From: Paenibacillus sp. FSL R7-0204
GTDB lineage: Bacteria; Bacillota; Bacilli; Paenibacillales; Paenibacillaceae
Direction: 5' to 3'
DNA length: 64,000 nt
Assembly (NCBI RefSeq): GCF_038002225.1
Contig: NZ_JBBOCA010000001.1
Span: 4,278,001-4,342,000 of the forward strand
Shown here piece by piece: positions 61,849 to 64,000 of this stretch (within the stretch, counting starts at the first letter, position 1; every line of letters starts with the position of its first letter). Below the pieces are notes generated by a model, which saw only the letters and a program-made list of their open reading frames with translations, was not told the DNA's origin and ran no database searches. The position numbers were made by a program, and so were the translations under genes.

Positions 61849-63117
61849 CTATTTTAACATGTACTTGGTAATCGTCTTAGGCGCATAGCTCCTCGTGATG
61901 TACAGCTCCCCGCCTCCCGCATAAATGTAATTATGCCCGGTTTCGTAGTCGTGCCAGCTTGTGGAGAGATGATATTTGATCTGCAGGTTCGCCGGGTCCA
62001 GCACATAGAAATCCTCCTTGGCAATATCCCCCTCAAAGGTCTCAGGATCAACGACAGCCGGACGCTCCTGCCATTGGTACTGCTTCTCGACCGTAATCTC
62101 GCCCGATGGTGTTATCCGGCAGTACCATTCGCGGTCCCCGGCTTCACCGATCTGCTGCTTGCCGAGTAATTGGTTGTCTTTGCTGTACAATTTGTAGACG
62201 TTGTCGCTCTGGATCAGATAGTTGTTGCCGGTCGTATCGATCCGATCCATCTTGTTCACAGGACGCACCCACTTCTTGGTGCCGTTAGCGTCATAGCCGA
62301 ATAACAGCCAGGTATCGCTACTGCTCATCTTAATCAGGAACGAACCGCCGCGAAGCGGATACACCTGGAAATCAGGATATTTAACTGCTTTGGGAGCGGT
62401 GTAGGTAACCAGCGGTTTCGTCAGAGCATCCAGACTCCGGTATACGCTGACTCTGTTTGTATCCAGCTCCTTATGTACCACATAGCCGTTCGGCAGCACA
62501 TCAATCACCCCTGAGGCCCATTTGCCGGTCAGCTTAAGCTTGCGTACCTGCTTCCCGTCCTGACTGTACTCGGTAATACCACGAGAAGCTACATTGCCGC
62601 TAACCAAGGTTCGAATCACAATATTTCCGTTATCCAGCACCACCGGCGAGTAGGACCCGGTTATGGTTTTGGTCCATTTCCGTTTGCCGTTCGGATCAAC
62701 AACGGTAAGATCATAGGGTTTGCCGCCCCACATTTTATAGAAATAGCTGTAGCCGTTACTGGCAGAATAAAAACCATTAGCAGTAAACGGCTTGTCGTTG
62801 GCCATGTCCGAATAGTCATATACCCAGTTGGCAGAACCGTTAATGCGGTCAATGGATGCGTACAACATGCCCGAAGACTTCGTCTTGGAAGGGGATACGG
62901 TTACGGTCTTGACCAGCGGAATGAACATCCGATTCTTACTCTGTAAGGTGTCTATAGTGCCCCAGAAGGTAACGCCATCCGGCAGCGTATAGCTCCATTC
63001 CGGCTTCGGGAGCTGTTCCATGACTTTTGCCGCAGATGAGCGCCCGGGAACCAGTACCTGTGCCGCCAGTAATAGCGCAAAGCCTGCGGTAAAAAATTTC
63101 AATCGTTTTGAATTCAT
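61849..63117 (-). CDS. Secreted beta-propeller-like (PQQ-type) protein
   Basis: This 422-residue protein has a signal peptide (LKFFTAGFALLLAAQVLVPG, cut near RSSAAKV) and repeated blade-like segments of W-x-Y/K-x-V type. Examples are GKRKWTKTITGSYSPVVLDN, NGTKKWVRPVNKMDRIDTTG and SASNGYSYFYKMWGGKPYD. This fits a PQQ-like or WD-like propeller without obvious catalytic residues. Probably wall-associated or extracellular; function unknown. Confidence 0.7.
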   Translation of the reverse strand: MNSKRLKFFTAGFALLLAAQVLVPGRSSAAKVMEQLPKPEWSYTLPDGVTFWGTIDTLQSKNRMFIPLVKTVTVSPSKTKSSGMLYASIDRINGSANWVYDYSDMANDKPFTANGFYSASNGYSYFYKMWGGKPYDLTVVDPNGKRKWTKTITGSYSPVVLDNGNIVIRTLVSGNVASRGITEYSQDGKQVRKLKLTGKWASGVIDVLPNGYVVHKELDTNRVSVYRSLDALTKPLVTYTAPKAVKYPDFQVYPLRGGSFLIKMSSSDTWLLFGYDANGTKKWVRPVNKMDRIDTTGNNYLIQSDNVYKLYSKDNQLLGKQQIGEAGDREWYCRITPSGEITVEKQYQWQERPAVVDPETFEGDIAKEDFYVLDPANLQIKYHLSTSWHDYETGHNYIYAGGGELYITRSYAPKTITKYMLK

Positions 63118-63322
63118 AACTCCTATCCCTCTTTTACTATGTATTAATGTTCCAACCTGAATTATTATATGACCACCCAGACAATAAGGACAGGTTATAA
63201 ATGGATGCTATCTAACCGGTGTGTCCGGCCGCTTTCCCGGCGCGTTTGCCAGTACCCGGGGCTGTCCATTACAATGACAGTAATCAGGCTAACAATGCCT
63301 ATTCCCGGGAGGAGAGTATGAC

Positions 63323-64000
63323 ATGGTAGCATGGGACCGTGCCGCATGGGGGCAATTAACGGTTGAAGAGAAAAGGCACGCGATGCAGGGAGTGCTTAAA
63401 CAGCTGCCCGCTGGCTTCAAGTCGCTGCGCTTAGAGAGGTTCGAACGTTACGGCCAGTCCATAGAAACGGGTGTCTTCGTATATGAGGGCAGTGAATACG
63501 TGTACGTGCCGGGCGACACGGTGACCCTGGGCCGCTCAGAGGTACATATGTATGCCGAGATGTCTCCCGTCCGCGAAGCTGTGATCGGGCCATTGCTCGT
63601 CCAGCGCCAGCCTGCTTCAGCAGGCTGGTATGAATGTCCGCTGGACCGGCTCGACCCAGAGGAAGATGCGGATGTGCTCGAAGCCATCGAGGAGTTCCGT
63701 CAGGGGCCGCACACCAGCTATGAGTACTCCCAGTATTTCCGGCTCGAACGGGACGGGGAACAGATCGTAGTGTTCCTGTTCGACGACAGCGAATCGTTCG
63801 AAGAATGGTGCGAGTCAGAGCTGCCGGAGGGCTTCACCCTGCCGACTGAGGACGAATGGGAGTATCTGTACGGCGCAGGTGCACGAACGCTGTTCCCGTG
63901 GGGCGACGAGATTGACGAAACCATGCGGCTCAGACATGTGTCCGGTTCAAGTGTGGCTAATGCTGAGGACCCGTATCCGCTGGAGCTGCCGAATGGGTTA
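63323..64000 (+). CDS. Formylglycine-generating-enzyme-like protein (partial)
   Basis: The frame is open from ATG at 63323 (after GGGAGGAG) to the window edge, 226 codons. The N-terminal part is acidic and unrecognised. Near residue 170 GFTLPTEDEWEYLYGAGART and LFPWGDEID match the SUMF1/FGE-sulfatase fold (usual LPTEAEWEYAARGG...FPWGD). The C-terminal active cysteines, if present, lie outside the window. It may be a non-catalytic SUMF1-fold protein. Confidence 0.75.
   Translation, partial: MVAWDRAAWGQLTVEEKRHAMQGVLKQLPAGFKSLRLERFERYGQSIETGVFVYEGSEYVYVPGDTVTLGRSEVHMYAEMSPVREAVIGPLLVQRQPASAGWYECPLDRLDPEEDADVLEAIEEFRQGPHTSYEYSQYFRLERDGEQIVVFLFDDSESFEEWCESELPEGFTLPTEDEWEYLYGAGARTLFPWGDEIDETMRLRHVSGSSVANAEDPYPLELPNGL

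Overview
The window looks like chromosomal DNA of a Paenibacillus-type member of the Bacillales. The evidence is the core gene order yceD-rpmF-fapR-plsX-fabH-fabD-fabG-acpP-fabF-rnc-smc-ftsY, the ylbM/ylbL/ylbJ/coaD/rsmD block beside it, strong GGAGG-type ribosome sites, S-layer (SLH) proteins, YjcZ-like sporulation peptides and 7-1-7 Fur boxes. I see no rRNA, tRNA, CRISPR array, insertion sequence or intact prophage. The species assignment is inference.

Layout. 0.1-5.8 kb: a GIY-YIG protein, a DUF2087 regulator, a short-chain dehydrogenase, and a minus-strand operon of circularly permuted ATP-grasp, alpha-E and transglutaminase proteins. 5.8-6.5 kb: a gene-poor spacer with a dispersed repeat. 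6.5-19.3 kb: SRP receptor, SMC, RNase III and the fatty-acid/phospholipid initiation operon, headed by a good FapR operator. 19.4-24.2 kb: tmcAL, a PDZ/Lon-type protease, ylbJ, coaD and rsmD. 24.3-33.4 kb: accessory genes. These include a coiled-coil protein built from a 63-bp higher-order repeat, a lipoprotein, an SLH gene broken by an in-frame TAA, two YjcZ-like peptides around a holin/glucosaminidase pair, a diguanylate cyclase, a pentapeptide-repeat protein and a PilZ protein. 33.4-37 kb: two ABC exporter modules around a GntR regulator. 37.2-45.3 kb: a beta/gamma-crystallin-like protein, two phosphotransferases, a second copy of the dispersed repeat, a sulfurtransferase, an OsmC protein, a hydrolase remnant, a tandem-HxlR/VOC pair and an HpaB-type monooxygenase. 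45.4-59.5 kb: iron and cell-surface genes. 59.7-64 kb: a chemoreceptor, a secreted propeller-like protein and the start of a formylglycine-generating-enzyme-like gene.

How genes work together. The fap/fab genes make fatty-acid and phospholipid precursors under FapR. The two siderophore loci each join an AraC regulator to a ferric-siderophore-binding domain. In one (45.4-47.3 kb) a single open frame runs from the AraC domain through a Fur-boxed promoter-like segment into a complete lipoprotein. In the other (53.8-59.5 kb) a STAND-type ATPase with a GNAT-like segment lies 18 nt upstream of a Btr-like AraC/binding-domain regulator, then a Fur-boxed binding lipoprotein and a FhuF-like [2Fe-2S] protein. 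No permease or ATPase for siderophore import is in the window.

Best candidates for something undescribed: the STAND-ATPase-headed iron operon; the AraC/lipoprotein frame with a Fur promoter inside it; the roughly 200-bp dispersed repeat with conserved, equally spaced blocks; and the SLH gene whose ribosome site and start codon lie in a 12-bp perfect inverted repeat.
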